From positions 124,001 to 188,000 of the forward strand of contig NZ_BAMW01000015.1 of the NCBI RefSeq assembly GCF_000963945.1: 64,000 bases of DNA, in the 5' to 3' direction. Within the stretch, counting starts at the first letter, position 1. Each line of letters opens with the position of its first letter. Position numbers and translations under genes: made by a program. Below, piece after piece: positions 16,976-26,367 of the stretch. Below the pieces are notes generated by a model. It saw only the letters and a list, made by a program, of their open reading frames with translations, searched no databases and was not told the origin of the DNA. The DNA comes from Acetobacter indonesiensis (lineage in GTDB: Bacteria; Pseudomonadota; Alphaproteobacteria; Acetobacterales; Acetobacteraceae).

Positions 16976-17470
16976 ATGCGTTCTGCATCTGTTCGCGTTG
17001 TTGCCGCCTTGGCCCTGTGTGGCTCGTGGTCCCTTACCGCATGTGCCCAGTCACCGCTTGGGCCTGTGACGGGTGAGGTCTCTTTTCACACACGCTCTGC
17101 TGATCTTGGGGTTGGTTATACGTGGGGCAGCGGTGTGCTGACCTATGGCGGTCGCACTTATCCGTTTTCTGTCAAAGGCGCGTCTGCGGCTGCTGTCGGC
17201 TATTCTTCGGGTGACAGTATAGGCAAGGTTTATAACCTTCAGCGTATTGAAGATTTTGAAGGCACATTCTGGGCGCTGTCGGGTGAAGCAACCGTGGGCC
17301 GTGGTGTAAGCGGTCAGTTGATGGAAAATGACAACGGCGTGCGGATCCGGCTGGACTACACACGCAGTGGTGCGCGGTTCGCAGCGTCTCCCTCCCGCCT
17401 GACCGTGCGCCTGCTAAAGCCAAAAGCGGCTGACACAACGGGCGTTCCGGCAGCAAACAAGGCGTCCTGA
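16976..17470 (+). CDS. Putative lipoprotein of unknown function
   Basis: A 164-residue protein with a lipoprotein signal ending in SLTAC (Cys at about residue 23). The ATG at 16976 has AAGGAG 7 bases upstream, which decides the start. The mature part is predicted beta-rich, with Gly/Tyr-rich segments such as GVGYTWGSGVLTYGG. I do not recognise the family with certainty. It stands alone after the dnaQ group. Confidence 0.72.
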   Translation: MRSASVRVVAALALCGSWSLTACAQSPLGPVTGEVSFHTRSADLGVGYTWGSGVLTYGGRTYPFSVKGASAAAVGYSSGDSIGKVYNLQRIEDFEGTFWALSGEATVGRGVSGQLMENDNGVRIRLDYTRSGARFAASPSRLTVRLLKPKAADTTGVPAANKAS

Positions 17471-17556
17471 TTACGCTAAAATTTCTGCCTGCTTGCGTGA
17501 GTAGACACTCGATAAGCCGACTGTTGCTTTGAAATAGTTAGTAAAAAGTATTTTAA

Positions 17557-17590
17557 TGCGCGTCCGAATAAGTTCGGCGCGTATTTTTTT
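17557..17590 (+). terminator. Rho-independent terminator
   Basis: A GC-rich stem (TGCGCGTCCGAA with TTCGGCGCGTA, one bulged base) with loop TAAG, followed by seven T, about 90 bp after the lipoprotein stop codon. Confidence 0.75.
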
Positions 17591-17715
17591 ATGACAAAAA
17601 CTTTCGCGGCCAGAGGAAATTCTATCAGGGTAGTTGCTTCACGCAGAAAGCAGAGACGTTCGTAAGCGTTGAGTCTGACCTTTTGAAGCTAAGAGAACGA
17701 TAACTCTAAAGCAGC

Positions 17716-17910
17716 GTTCTACTGTTACGTTGGGAGTTACTCCCAGTATTATAGTCTAAAGAAAGCTGGCGATGAAGGTCTTCGGTGACCCGCTTCGGGA
17801 GGCAATAACCGTTAAGCTTTCTCTCATCAAACCGGGCCACACTAGGGCAGAGTAATCAGAACTTCTTATAGTCTTTTCCAAAAGAGCTGAAGCTTCCCGA
17901 GAGAGAAGCT
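17716..17910. ncRNA. Candidate structured non-coding RNA in a gene-free stretch
   Basis: The 17471-17984 interval has no plausible gene and is visibly AT-richer than its flanks. Nested complementary segments suggest an RNA: GTTCT (17716) with AGAAC (17858), TTAC (17725) with GTAA (17852), hairpin TGGGAG-TTA-CTCCCA (17731-17745), an 8-bp stem AGAAAGCT (17760) with AGCTTTCT (17815) enclosing GGTC-TTCGGT-GACC, and hairpin AGCTTC/GAAGCT (17891-17910). I could not match it to tmRNA, RNase P RNA, signal recognition particle RNA or a common riboswitch. Strand and ends are unknown. Confidence 0.4.
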
Positions 17911-17984
17911 GTATCTATTGTGGAACTTTATAAAGCGCGGCCGCTTTGCAGGACAACTTTCTGCAAGCCGACAGACGTTTGGCC

Positions 17985-19112
17985 CTAAGCCGATTTTGGC
18001 ATGGTGCCCGTCAGTAATCGGGCTGTGTGCTCGGTAATTTTATGCTCTTCATAAAACATAAGGGCCCGTTGCCGCCCTGCTGACCCCATTTGGGTGCGTA
18101 AGGCAGGGTTCTGGCTTAGGGTGCGAAGGGCCGCCGCTAATGGGGCGACTGTGCCTGCGGGCACAAGTAACCCGGTTTCATTCTGCACAATCTGTTCCCG
18201 CGGGCCGCTGATATCCGTGCTTACGATCGGGAGGGCTGTCAGCATGGCTTCAATAATCGACATTGGCAGCCCTTCAAAATGGCTAGGCAATGTGAAGATA
18301 TCGGCTGCGGCCAGCAAGGCAGGAATATCAGTGCGATACCCAAGGCATTTAAGGCGTGGGCCGAGGGCTGCGTGTGCGCGGTCAAAGCAGTCATCCAGCA
18401 TATTGCCATGGTCGGAGGGCAGGCGTTCCCCCACTACCCAGAGTTCGGCATGCGGTACAGCTTGCATGGCTTCCAGGAGTTCGGGGTAGCCTTTGTGCCG
18501 CACCAACCGGGAGACTACGATAATAACGGGTGTGCTTTCAGGCGTGTCGAGTTCCGTCCTGATCCGCCCGCGGGCTTCGGAATCAGGTTTGAAGATGCGA
18601 CTGTCTCTTCCGTTGCCAATGGCGATCGGGTTGGCATGGATGTGTAACCGTCGCGCGTCTTCTGCTTCTTCCTGCGAAACGGTTAGGAAAACGTCGGTCA
18701 AATGGCCACACAGTTTTTCAAGCACAAGCGCCAAGGCACGGCGCGCATGGGACCCAGGTTGATTGAACAGAAACCCGTGGCACGTATAGGCAATGCGCGG
18801 CACACCACATAATTTTGCAGCCACGCGGGCAAGAATACCACTGATGGGCATATGGGCATGCACAATATCCGGCTTTTCCCGCCGTATCAGCTTGAGCAAT
18901 GCCCAAAAGGCGCGAGCCTGTGCGATGGGAGAAAAAGACCGCGCAAAAGGCAGCGTTTCTATCCGAAAGCCTTCCTCTTGCGGCACTTTAAGAAGGGGGC
19001 CGTCCGCGCAGACGCCAACAACGTCATGCCCTTCGTCCCGCAATGTGCGCATTAAAGGCAGAAGAAAATGAGTTAATGAAAAATCGACGTTGGTGATTTC
19101 AAGAATTTTCAC
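17985..19112 (-). CDS. Glycosyltransferase family 4 (GT-B fold)
   Basis: A 375-residue GT4 enzyme: an N-terminal acceptor domain (VHAHMPISGILA, then TCHGFLFN) and a C-terminal donor domain with VVSRLVRHKGYPELLEAM and the nucleotide-sugar motif SHFEGLPMSIIEAMLTALPIV (EX7E). Such enzymes add sugars to lipid-linked or surface glycans in the cytoplasm. The start is GTG at 19112. It lies 11 bp after the heparinase-like gene in the same direction, so the two are probably co-transcribed, suggesting a joint role in a surface polysaccharide. Acceptor and donor unknown. Confidence 0.88.
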   Translation of the reverse strand: MKILEITNVDFSLTHFLLPLMRTLRDEGHDVVGVCADGPLLKVPQEEGFRIETLPFARSFSPIAQARAFWALLKLIRREKPDIVHAHMPISGILARVAAKLCGVPRIAYTCHGFLFNQPGSHARRALALVLEKLCGHLTDVFLTVSQEEAEDARRLHIHANPIAIGNGRDSRIFKPDSEARGRIRTELDTPESTPVIIVVSRLVRHKGYPELLEAMQAVPHAELWVVGERLPSDHGNMLDDCFDRAHAALGPRLKCLGYRTDIPALLAAADIFTLPSHFEGLPMSIIEAMLTALPIVSTDISGPREQIVQNETGLLVPAGTVAPLAAALRTLSQNPALRTQMGSAGRQRALMFYEEHKITEHTARLLTGTMPKSA

Positions 19113-19123
19113 GGACCAGAAAC

Positions 19124-21256
19124 TTATTCACTCACCAGAGAAAGCGCCCAGCGAATAGGCGGGCAGAATGACGGCTGTTGGTCATTCTGTTTTGCAAAAG
19201 GTGGCGGCAGCACGCCTGTTTCTGCGGCAGCATGCGCGGCTTCGGCTTTCCGCGCTTCTCGCGCAGCCGCCGCCTGTGCCCGCCGCTGTTCGGCAAAAAG
19301 AGCCTCCGCCATGCTGGGCTGCTGTTTGGCGGGAGCCCGGTGCAGATGCGTTACCCCGCCTAGCAGCGACGGAATGCTGTCTGCTGGGGGAGGGTCACGC
19401 ATAATGGGGGCGTAATCATCTTCCTCCGCTGTCGGGGCGTGGGGCTGTTGTTCTACGATTGGCGCTGAAACAGAAGCCTCTACTGGGTGATCTTCGCTCG
19501 TGGCAGGCAGAGTGGCGTCACCAGAATGTGTGTAATCGTCCTGCTGACCATGAGTGTCGACAGTATGGATAGCTGTGGCATCCTGATAAAAGTTGTCAGG
19601 ATGGTCTTCATAACCGGATTGCACGATGGGCGCTTCGGGTTCCGCTATGGGGTGACCGTTCTGTTCCATATGCTCGCCAGTCTCTGGGATGTCCTCTGCG
19701 GCAACGGGCACTGGTTCTGGGGGAGCAGTCGGTGTCAGAACAATTTGCAAGGAGGGAACGCGCTGCGGCCCCCCCAGATAAATGCTTTCTTCCACGCTTG
19801 CTCGTGCGTCTGACTGAAAGAGCCAACTTTCCTCCTGCGTGTGGAGGAGAAATCCGTTTTCCGCCTGCTCGACTGTGACGTCAGGGTGCAGATGAAAGCG
19901 CACCTGATAGTCGGCGCGGTTGCCGCCCTGTAGCGTTTCCTCGCCGCGCAGTGTCTGGCCATCTTTTCCCAGATAAAGCTGCCGCGCATACAGGCCGCCA
20001 CCTTGGGCTTTGTAGCCGTCATGCGTCATATACAGCCAGTGGGCCCCATCCTGCGTGGCATGCGCCTGCGTCACCTTCGGCCGTTTTGTAACGGCCCCTG
20101 TGGGGTCAATGCTGATGGGCGAAATCTCGGCAAATTCCAGCACGGAATGGGCTGCTGCCTGTCGCAGGGCCTGCGCCCAGCCCCGCTGCGTGCTGGCCCC
20201 GCAATTTACAATCAACCGCTGACGGCCAGATGAGAATTCAAACGACAGCATACCTGCATGGGCAGTTTTATCGTAACCAGTGGGGGCAGAGGTGCCGGTA
20301 TCTGCTATCAGCAGGGCGCGACCACTGGCCAGACGGCTGTATCCGGTTTCTGGCAGGCTGGCTGACAGAATACGGCTGCGGGATGCACGATTTAGCACAT
20401 GCTCAATCAACTGCGCATTGCGTTCCATGCTGCCATTGAACAGCATTAACCCACCATCGCCATGCCGCATGGCGCGCAGTACGGGGGCAGCACGATCTGC
20501 TGCTTCCATCAATGTGGTAGGCAGCGGCAGACGACCAGTCTGCAGAATGCTCAACATTTCTGCCAGTTCGCGCACTGTCTGAAACTGGTCTTCGGGGCAG
20601 CGAGTTTTATGCCCCCCATCAGGCAAGATCTGTTCCTCAATCTCATCGTCAATCAGTTTGAGGTAGCGGGATAGAAATTCAGGATGGTCAGGAACCGCAA
20701 CGGCAACAGCCAGCAGACCTTTCAGCGCTGTCAGGGCATGCCAGCCCTCGGCTTCATCCGGCATCAGGGCCATGATGGAGCGCGCTTCCATGATAAGGGC
20801 GGCCATAAGGGACTGGCGAAAACTATCGTCAGCCGCAGCGGCAAAAAATTCGTAGTAAGACAGCCACGCTGCAAGCCGTGCGCCCGTTATGGACGGGTCA
20901 GATACAGGGCGTTCAGCGGCCGGCATGGTAATCCATGTTGCGACCAGACTGCGTGCCTTGATACGCGCAGAGTCCGCCCCCAGTTCCCGCAGGTCGCGCA
21001 GCCAGCCAAAACTTTGTAGCCAGCGACGGTAAGAGTCAGGCCATGCCGGGTTATCCCATTGCCTGTGCTGAAGGTTTCGTAATTCGCCTTCGAAAAGCGT
21101 CTGATTGCGCACCAGCCGTTCCCCCACAATGGGGTCTCCGGGCCAGGGGTCACGTAATGTCAGCGCCGGTGCAGCAGGCACACGGCCAAAACCACCCAAT
21201 GGGTTGCGCATGGCAAGCGCAAGGCGGGTATTACGGGTCCAGCGGCGCAGGGGCAT
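19124..21256 (-). CDS. Heparinase II/III family protein with a long disordered C-terminal tail
   Basis: A 710-residue protein. The first 500 residues match the alphaproteobacterial heparinase II/III-like group: an N-terminal helical toroid (about 50-290), then a beta-sandwich with MLSFEFSSGRQRLIVNCGAS. Characterised relatives are polysaccharide lyases, but the substrate of this group is unknown. From about residue 510 the chain changes to an acidic, Pro/Glu/Asp/His-rich low-complexity tail of about 200 residues, ending in an Ala/Arg-rich helix. No signal peptide is visible. It sits between a glycosyltransferase gene and rpe. Confidence 0.85.
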   Translation of the reverse strand: MPLRRWTRNTRLALAMRNPLGGFGRVPAAPALTLRDPWPGDPIVGERLVRNQTLFEGELRNLQHRQWDNPAWPDSYRRWLQSFGWLRDLRELGADSARIKARSLVATWITMPAAERPVSDPSITGARLAAWLSYYEFFAAAADDSFRQSLMAALIMEARSIMALMPDEAEGWHALTALKGLLAVAVAVPDHPEFLSRYLKLIDDEIEEQILPDGGHKTRCPEDQFQTVRELAEMLSILQTGRLPLPTTLMEAADRAAPVLRAMRHGDGGLMLFNGSMERNAQLIEHVLNRASRSRILSASLPETGYSRLASGRALLIADTGTSAPTGYDKTAHAGMLSFEFSSGRQRLIVNCGASTQRGWAQALRQAAAHSVLEFAEISPISIDPTGAVTKRPKVTQAHATQDGAHWLYMTHDGYKAQGGGLYARQLYLGKDGQTLRGEETLQGGNRADYQVRFHLHPDVTVEQAENGFLLHTQEESWLFQSDARASVEESIYLGGPQRVPSLQIVLTPTAPPEPVPVAAEDIPETGEHMEQNGHPIAEPEAPIVQSGYEDHPDNFYQDATAIHTVDTHGQQDDYTHSGDATLPATSEDHPVEASVSAPIVEQQPHAPTAEEDDYAPIMRDPPPADSIPSLLGGVTHLHRAPAKQQPSMAEALFAEQRRAQAAAAREARKAEAAHAAAETGVLPPPFAKQNDQQPSFCPPIRWALSLVSE

Positions 21257-21361
21257 CAGATGGTGGGTGCTCCGGGGCTAGAGGAAAACAAGAAACAACC
21301 AGATAAGCCGATCACAGGTAACGTGGCAGACTGGAAAATGGTTTCGGTAAAATCATGTGTT

Positions 21362-22027
21362 TCAGCCTGTGGGCCGAAGGGCTTCTATGGCAGCTTTGTA
21401 GTCAGGCTGCGCGTAAATGGCGCTGCCCGCTATCAACACATCCGCCCCTGCCGCAATGGCTTGCGGGGCGGTGGCTGGATCAATGCCTCCATCAACCGCC
21501 AGGCGGATATCACGGCCGCTTTTGGTAATCATGTCGCGCAGGCGACTAATTTTCGGCAACTGACTGGCAAGGAACTTTTGGCCACCAAAGCCGGGGTTAA
21601 CCGTCATGACCAGAATGACATCCACCATATCCATAATTTCACTAATGGCTTCTGGTGGGGTGGCAGGACACAGCACAATGCCCGGCTTTGCCCCTAATGC
21701 GCGAATCTGTTGCAGGGATCGGTGCGCATGTGGCCTGGCTTCGATATGGATCAGAATATGGTCAGCCCCGGCTTTGGCAAAAGCCTCAAGATACGGGTCT
21801 GCCGGTTCGATCATCAGATGCACATCGAACGGTAGTTTTGTGCGGGGGCGCAACGCTTTGACAATCTGTGGCCCGAACGAAATGTTGGGCACAAAATGCC
21901 CATCCATGACGTCAAGATGAATCCAGTCGGCCCCGGCCTGCACAATGGCATCCACTTCTTCTCCCAAACGGGCGAAATCAGCGGCAAGAATACTTGGGGC
22001 GATAAGAGGGCGCGTTGCGGTGGTCAT
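21362..22027 (-). CDS. rpe: Ribulose-phosphate 3-epimerase
   Basis: Interconverts ribulose 5-phosphate and xylulose 5-phosphate in the pentose phosphate pathway, a central route in acetic acid bacteria. TIM barrel of 221 residues from the ATG at 22027: ILAADF near residue 13, metal ligands in WIHLDVMDGHFVPN (His37, Asp39), the conserved VNPGFGGQ phosphate region and the VDGGI loop. The frame opens 36 bp earlier, but the shorter form matches family N-termini. Confidence 0.96.
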   Translation of the reverse strand: MTTATRPLIAPSILAADFARLGEEVDAIVQAGADWIHLDVMDGHFVPNISFGPQIVKALRPRTKLPFDVHLMIEPADPYLEAFAKAGADHILIHIEARPHAHRSLQQIRALGAKPGIVLCPATPPEAISEIMDMVDVILVMTVNPGFGGQKFLASQLPKISRLRDMITKSGRDIRLAVDGGIDPATAPQAIAAGADVLIAGSAIYAQPDYKAAIEALRPTG

Positions 22028-22117
22028 GCTTTTGGTTATCCGCAATCCCGCGACAACGCGCAACTCTGTTCAGGTGTGTTTTCCGGTATTTAACAGCTTT
22101 TCTGCGTTGTGCGCCTG

Positions 22118-23449
22118 TTATGCCTTTGGCACCGTGAAGCGCGCAACAAAGAAGCCATCCATTCCTCCAACGTCTGCCCACATACCGGGGTGTGTGCGCA
22201 ACCAGCCTTCAGGCGTGATGGCTTCTGGCAGGAAAGGGAGCTCTTCCGCAGTGAAAGGCGATGGCTCCAGCCCAAGGGCCAAGGCCGCACGGGCGCGTGC
22301 CGGGCCTTCTTCCTCTTGCAAGGAACACACGGCGTAAATCAGGCGTCCGCCCGGTTTCAGCATCGCTTTAGCGGCTGCCAGTAGGCGGTCTTGCCCGGCA
22401 GTAAGGGCTGTCAGATCGCGTGGTCGTTTGACCCACAACACATCTGGGTGACGACGTGCCGTGCCTGTGGCCGAACACGGGGCGTCAAGCAGAATGGCAT
22501 CAAGCGGGGCTTTGGGAGTCCATGTGGCCGCATCGGCCTGTACAATCTCAACTGGGTAGGACAGGCGGTCCATGTTTTCGCGCAGGCGGGTCAGACGATT
22601 TGCGTTCTGTTCAACGGCTGTCACGTTTGCGCCAGTTGCGGCAAGCTGCGCGGTTTTGCCGCCGGGGGCCGCACAGAGATCAGCGACAAACTCACCCGGC
22701 TGGGCATTTAACAGACGCGCAGGCAGAGTGGCCGCAGCATCCTGCACCCAGAACGCACCGTCTTCATATCCCGGAAGTTCTGTAACGCGGGTGCCAGCAG
22801 GCAGACGGATAGAGCCATTAGGAAGCGCCTCACCGCCTTCAGGTGCGGTTGCACCGGGGCGGAGCGTAAGGTCAAGCGGTGCTTCCTGACTGATTCCGCG
22901 TGCAATGGCGCGTGGCACTCCTTTGCCCAGAGTACTCCATGAACTCCAGAGCCATGCCGGGATATCCAGTCGGGCTTCATCCAGCCCTTCCAGCAATGCG
23001 GGGCCTTTGTCAGCAACTTTCCGCAGCACTGCATTGGCCAGTCCGGCAAAAGGGGCCAGCTTGCGGCGGCGTAGAAGCGAAACGGTGGTGCCGACAGCGG
23101 CGTGGGGCGGTGTTTCCAGAAACAGAAGTTGTGCGCAGCCCATCATCAGTGCCACGCGTACGGGTTCTGGTGGCTCCTTCCGCAAAAAGGGTTCCAGCAC
23201 CGTGCGGAGCGTTCCCATATGCCGAAGGGTTGCTGCGGCCAGCCGGTGTGCGGCGGCGCGGTCTCGTGCCGGGGCGTCATGTTCCGTGGCGGAGCGAGAC
23301 AGGCTGTTTTCAAGCATGCGGCGGTGTTCAACCACACCGCACAGAATATCAAAGGCCACATCCCGCGTCGGGTCAGCAGGCTGGGGGGCGTTTCCCGGGC
23401 GGGACGCGCCGCGCTGTCTGGGTTTGCGGGGGCGGGGTTCTGCTGTCAT
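22118..23449 (-). CDS. rsmB: 16S rRNA (cytosine-967 C5) methyltransferase
   Basis: RsmB/NOP-family RNA m5C methyltransferase, 443 residues. An N-terminal NusB-like helical RNA-binding domain (about 25-150) is followed by a Rossmann methyltransferase domain with the SAM site DLCAAPGGKTAQL and the two catalytic cysteine regions, DAPCSATG and CSLQEEEG. A basic Arg/Pro-rich N-terminus precedes it. I place the start at the ATG at 23449; a TTG lies one codon upstream. It lies 91 bp upstream of rpe and 49 bp downstream of purN, same strand. Confidence 0.94.
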   Translation of the reverse strand: MTAEPRPRKPRQRGASRPGNAPQPADPTRDVAFDILCGVVEHRRMLENSLSRSATEHDAPARDRAAAHRLAAATLRHMGTLRTVLEPFLRKEPPEPVRVALMMGCAQLLFLETPPHAAVGTTVSLLRRRKLAPFAGLANAVLRKVADKGPALLEGLDEARLDIPAWLWSSWSTLGKGVPRAIARGISQEAPLDLTLRPGATAPEGGEALPNGSIRLPAGTRVTELPGYEDGAFWVQDAAATLPARLLNAQPGEFVADLCAAPGGKTAQLAATGANVTAVEQNANRLTRLRENMDRLSYPVEIVQADAATWTPKAPLDAILLDAPCSATGTARRHPDVLWVKRPRDLTALTAGQDRLLAAAKAMLKPGGRLIYAVCSLQEEEGPARARAALALGLEPSPFTAEELPFLPEAITPEGWLRTHPGMWADVGGMDGFFVARFTVPKA

Positions 23450-23497
23450 CAACTCACTATCGGGTCTGGCGTAACGTCAAAAAAGGCGCGCAGATGG

Positions 23498-24121
23498 TCA
23501 GGCCACCAGCAACGCGGTCTCGGCTTGGCAGGAAGGCGCGGCTTTGTCCAGAAAATGGCGCAGGGCGCGGGGGTAAAGCCGGTGTTCTTCCCGCAGAACG
23601 CGGGCTGCCAGAAGGTCTGCCGTGTCACCGGGTAGAACAGGCACTGCGGCCTGACCCAGAATGGGGCCTTCATCCATACCTTCTGTGACAAGATGCACGG
23701 TGCAACCATGAATACGTACACCAGCGTCCAAAGCCCGCTCATGCGTATGCAGGCCGGGGAAAGACGGCAGCAGGCTGGGGTGGATATTCAGCATTTTGCC
23801 TGCCCATTCCGTGGTCAGAAAAGGCGTGAGCAACCGCATATATCCGGCAAGGCAGACGGCTTCGGCACCTGCTTCAAGCAGACTGGCATGAATAGCCTGT
23901 TCGTGTGCTGTCCGATCTTTTTTGAATGGACGATGATCAATCGCCTTGGTCGGCAGGCCTGCCTTGCGCGCCATGTCCAGCCCCGGCGCATCCGGGTTGT
24001 TGCTTAACACCAGACAGATGCGGGCTGGAAAATCAGGCGCGTTGCAGGCTTCAATCAACGCTGTGGCATTGCTGCCCCGGCCGCTAAGAAGCAGGGCGAC
24101 CGGTGTTTTTTTGCCCATCAT
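23498..24121 (-). CDS. purN: Phosphoribosylglycinamide formyltransferase
   Basis: Adds a formyl group from 10-formyl-tetrahydrofolate to GAR, third step of purine synthesis. A 207-residue protein with [13 protein letters not shown] (phosphate loop), the catalytic Asn/His in [10 protein letters not shown] and Asp in [10 protein letters not shown]. The start codon overlaps the purM stop (ATGA), giving a translationally coupled purM-purN pair. Confidence 0.96.
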   Translation of the reverse strand: MMGKKTPVALLLSGRGSNATALIEACNAPDFPARICLVLSNNPDAPGLDMARKAGLPTKAIDHRPFKKDRTAHEQAIHASLLEAGAEAVCLAGYMRLLTPFLTTEWAGKMLNIHPSLLPSFPGLHTHERALDAGVRIHGCTVHLVTEGMDEGPILGQAAVPVLPGDTADLLAARVLREEHRLYPRALRHFLDKAAPSCQAETALLVA

Positions 24122-25203
24122 GCTGCGTGAAAATCCGGGCAGGCCGTCATCCGTAAACCGGGTTTTGCACTGCTGTCTGCGGCTTTGGCAATATGGCCGA
24201 TCAGGGTGGCTTCTTCGCCCATGTCTTTCAGCGCAGCGAGCGTTTCTTCCGGCTTGTGTGTTACCAGCACCATGCCAACGCTACAGTTGAACACACGCAG
24301 CATTTCTTCATTAGCGACGTTCCCTGTGCGGGCCAGCCAGTTGAACACTGGCAGAACGGGCCATTCGGCATCAATCACGGCATCCAGCCCGTTAGGCAGA
24401 ATACGCGGCAGATTGCCCGGCAGGCCGCCGCCGGTAATGTGGGCGGCTGCATGCAGAAGGCCTGCGCGGTGCAGGTTCAGAACCGGGTGAACATATAGGC
24501 GGGTGGGGGCAAGCAATGCTTCCCCCAATGTTTTGCCGGGAGCGAACGCAGCCGGGTCAGTCCATGCCAAATGTGCATCGGCGACAATACGCCGCACCAG
24601 AGAAAACCCGTTGGAATGAATGCCGGAAGACGGCAGGGCAATCAGGGCATCCCCTTCCGAGATATTGGCTGGCAGCAGAGCCCCACGTTCAGCAGCACCG
24701 ACGGAAAAGCCTGCCAGATCATAATGACCATCGGCATACATGCCCGGCATTTCAGCGGTTTCCCCACCGACCAGCGCACAGCCTGACTGTTCACAGCCTT
24801 GGGCAATGCCCCGAACAACCTTTGCCGCACTGTCAACTGACAGACGGCCTGTAGCGAAGTAATCTAGGAAGAACAGCGGTTCAGCGCCCTGCACAATCAG
24901 GTCGTTCACGCACATGGCGACCAGATCAATCCCAACCGTTTCATGCAGGTTGGTATCAATGGCCAGCGTCAGTTTAGTGCCTACGCCATCGGTGCAGGAA
25001 ACCAGAACGGGGTCCTTGAAGCCGGCGGCTTTCAGATCAAACAGGGCACCAAAGCCGCCAAGTCCACCCATAGTGCCGGGACGGTCTGTTGCTTTGGCGG
25101 CGGGACGAATGGCGTCAATCAAAGCTTCTCCGGCTTCAATATCCACGCCAGAGTCACGATATGTGAGGCCGGAAGATGGAGTGCTGGAAGAATGAGACGT
25201 CAT
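24118..25203 (-). CDS. purM: Phosphoribosylformylglycinamidine cyclo-ligase (AIR synthetase)
   Basis: ATP-dependent ring closure of FGAM to AIR, fifth step of purine synthesis. 361 residues from the ATG at 25203, with [12 protein letters not shown] at the N-terminus, the ATP/metal region [20 protein letters not shown] and [13 protein letters not shown]. The frame is open 474 bp further upstream, but that part overlaps the divergent hdaA-like gene and is not coding. It forms a pair with purN. Confidence 0.96.
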   Translation of the reverse strand: MTSHSSSTPSSGLTYRDSGVDIEAGEALIDAIRPAAKATDRPGTMGGLGGFGALFDLKAAGFKDPVLVSCTDGVGTKLTLAIDTNLHETVGIDLVAMCVNDLIVQGAEPLFFLDYFATGRLSVDSAAKVVRGIAQGCEQSGCALVGGETAEMPGMYADGHYDLAGFSVGAAERGALLPANISEGDALIALPSSGIHSNGFSLVRRIVADAHLAWTDPAAFAPGKTLGEALLAPTRLYVHPVLNLHRAGLLHAAAHITGGGLPGNLPRILPNGLDAVIDAEWPVLPVFNWLARTGNVANEEMLRVFNCSVGMVLVTHKPEETLAALKDMGEEATLIGHIAKAADSSAKPGLRMTACPDFHAA

Positions 25204-25304
25204 ACGGGTGCTCTTGGTCTGATAAGGGGTCGATGCATCGGGCAGGGTAGGGTAGCTTCCCTGCGGGTAGTCTTTACGGCAGGAGACGCGACACGCAAAG
25301 CGGC

Positions 25305-26180
25305 ATGAAACGGATTGTAGGAACAAAAACGGCGTCACACGCCCGGAAACAGGCCAAATCTGGCAGCCTCCCCCCGCCAGATGAAGCTCTCGGGGCGGAT
25401 TTGGGCACCCGACAGGACGGAGATGCGCCAGAAGCAGAGGTTTCTGATACGGGCGCACAGGGTGTGGCGGAACAGGGGCGTGCGGAACAGATTGCACTGC
25501 CCTTTGCCTATCGACCCCGATTCGGACGGTCTGATTTTGTTGTTGCACCGTCAAACGCCGCTGCCCGCGCGTGGGTGTTGGACGCTGAAGCCCTGTGGCG
25601 CTGGCCCGAAGGTCGTATGGTGTTGTGGGGGGACAGCGGAACGGGCAAGACGCATCTGCTCTCGGTCTGGGCGGCACGGCATGGAGCCCCTGTTATTGAA
25701 GGCAGCCGTCTGAATGCCCACGATGTGGCAGATTTATTCAGCGAAGGTGGGTTCCGTGCCCTCGCGCTTGATAATGCGGACCATGTGCGGGATGAGCATG
25801 ATCTGCTGCATCTGATCAATCTGGTCCGGGAACAGCGTATGACGTTGCTCATGGCAGCGCGCTCTGCACCGTCGCGCTGGCCCATCGGTCTGCCAGACCT
25901 TGCAAGCCGGGTTCGGGCAACGGCTTCCGTGCCCATTGGTCAGGCAGAAGAAGAATTATTGCGACGCCTGTTTCTTCGCCTGCTGGCAGAGCGGCAGATT
26001 GTAGTAGCGCAACCCGTAACCGACTGGCTGTTACGGCGCTTGCCCCGCAATGCACGCGCCATCCGGGATATGGCGGCGTTGCTAGATCAGGCTGCCTTGG
26101 CTGCAGGGGGGAAAGTGACGCGCGCTCTGGCCGGTACCGTGCTGGAAACCTTGTTGGCGCAGGAGGCCGAGCAGGAGTGA
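25305..26180 (+). CDS. hdaA: HdaA-like DnaA-related AAA+ protein (regulatory inactivation of DnaA)
   Basis: AAA+ protein related to DnaA domain III but lacking the DNA-binding domain IV. With the sliding clamp it stimulates ATP hydrolysis by DnaA and limits re-initiation. The clamp-binding motif QIALPF is at residues 62-67, Walker [11 protein letters not shown] near 108, Walker B ALDNADHV, and an arginine-rich sensor region ends the domain. The first 60 residues are a charged extension not seen in most HdaA proteins; a downstream GTG at 25464 could be the true start. It diverges from purM, a common alphaproteobacterial arrangement. Confidence 0.87.
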   Translation: MKRIVGTKTASHARKQAKSGSLPPPDEALGADLGTRQDGDAPEAEVSDTGAQGVAEQGRAEQIALPFAYRPRFGRSDFVVAPSNAAARAWVLDAEALWRWPEGRMVLWGDSGTGKTHLLSVWAARHGAPVIEGSRLNAHDVADLFSEGGFRALALDNADHVRDEHDLLHLINLVREQRMTLLMAARSAPSRWPIGLPDLASRVRATASVPIGQAEEELLRRLFLRLLAERQIVVAQPVTDWLLRRLPRNARAIRDMAALLDQAALAAGGKVTRALAGTVLETLLAQEAEQE

Positions 26181-26367
26181 GCCTGTAACACGCTATGAAG
26201 ATGATATGGTATTACCGAGCACCCTGACGACACAGGCACCAGCTCACTGAATGCTTTTGACCGCCGTGGTATGATTCTCATGGCTGACTTGCTCTTATGT
26301 CAGAACTGATACACAGTCTGCCTACCGAATGTTACGGTGTAACATTATTGCAGAGAGCGTATTAAAA

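Noticed and set aside
17591-17984. Possible tmRNA, RNase P RNA or signal recognition particle RNA
   Set aside because: No tag-peptide frame, no T-loop and acceptor end, no GAGGAAAGTC-type RNase P core and no GGAAGGAAGCAG-type SRP tetraloop region on either strand.
22900-23688. Open frame of 262 codons opposite rsmB and purN
   Set aside because: Spans two convincing genes on the other strand; composition is that of a shadow frame.
25204-25677. 158-codon upstream extension of purM
   Set aside because: Overlaps the divergent hdaA gene, is Arg/Pro/Thr-rich, and PurM proteins start at about the ATG at 25203.
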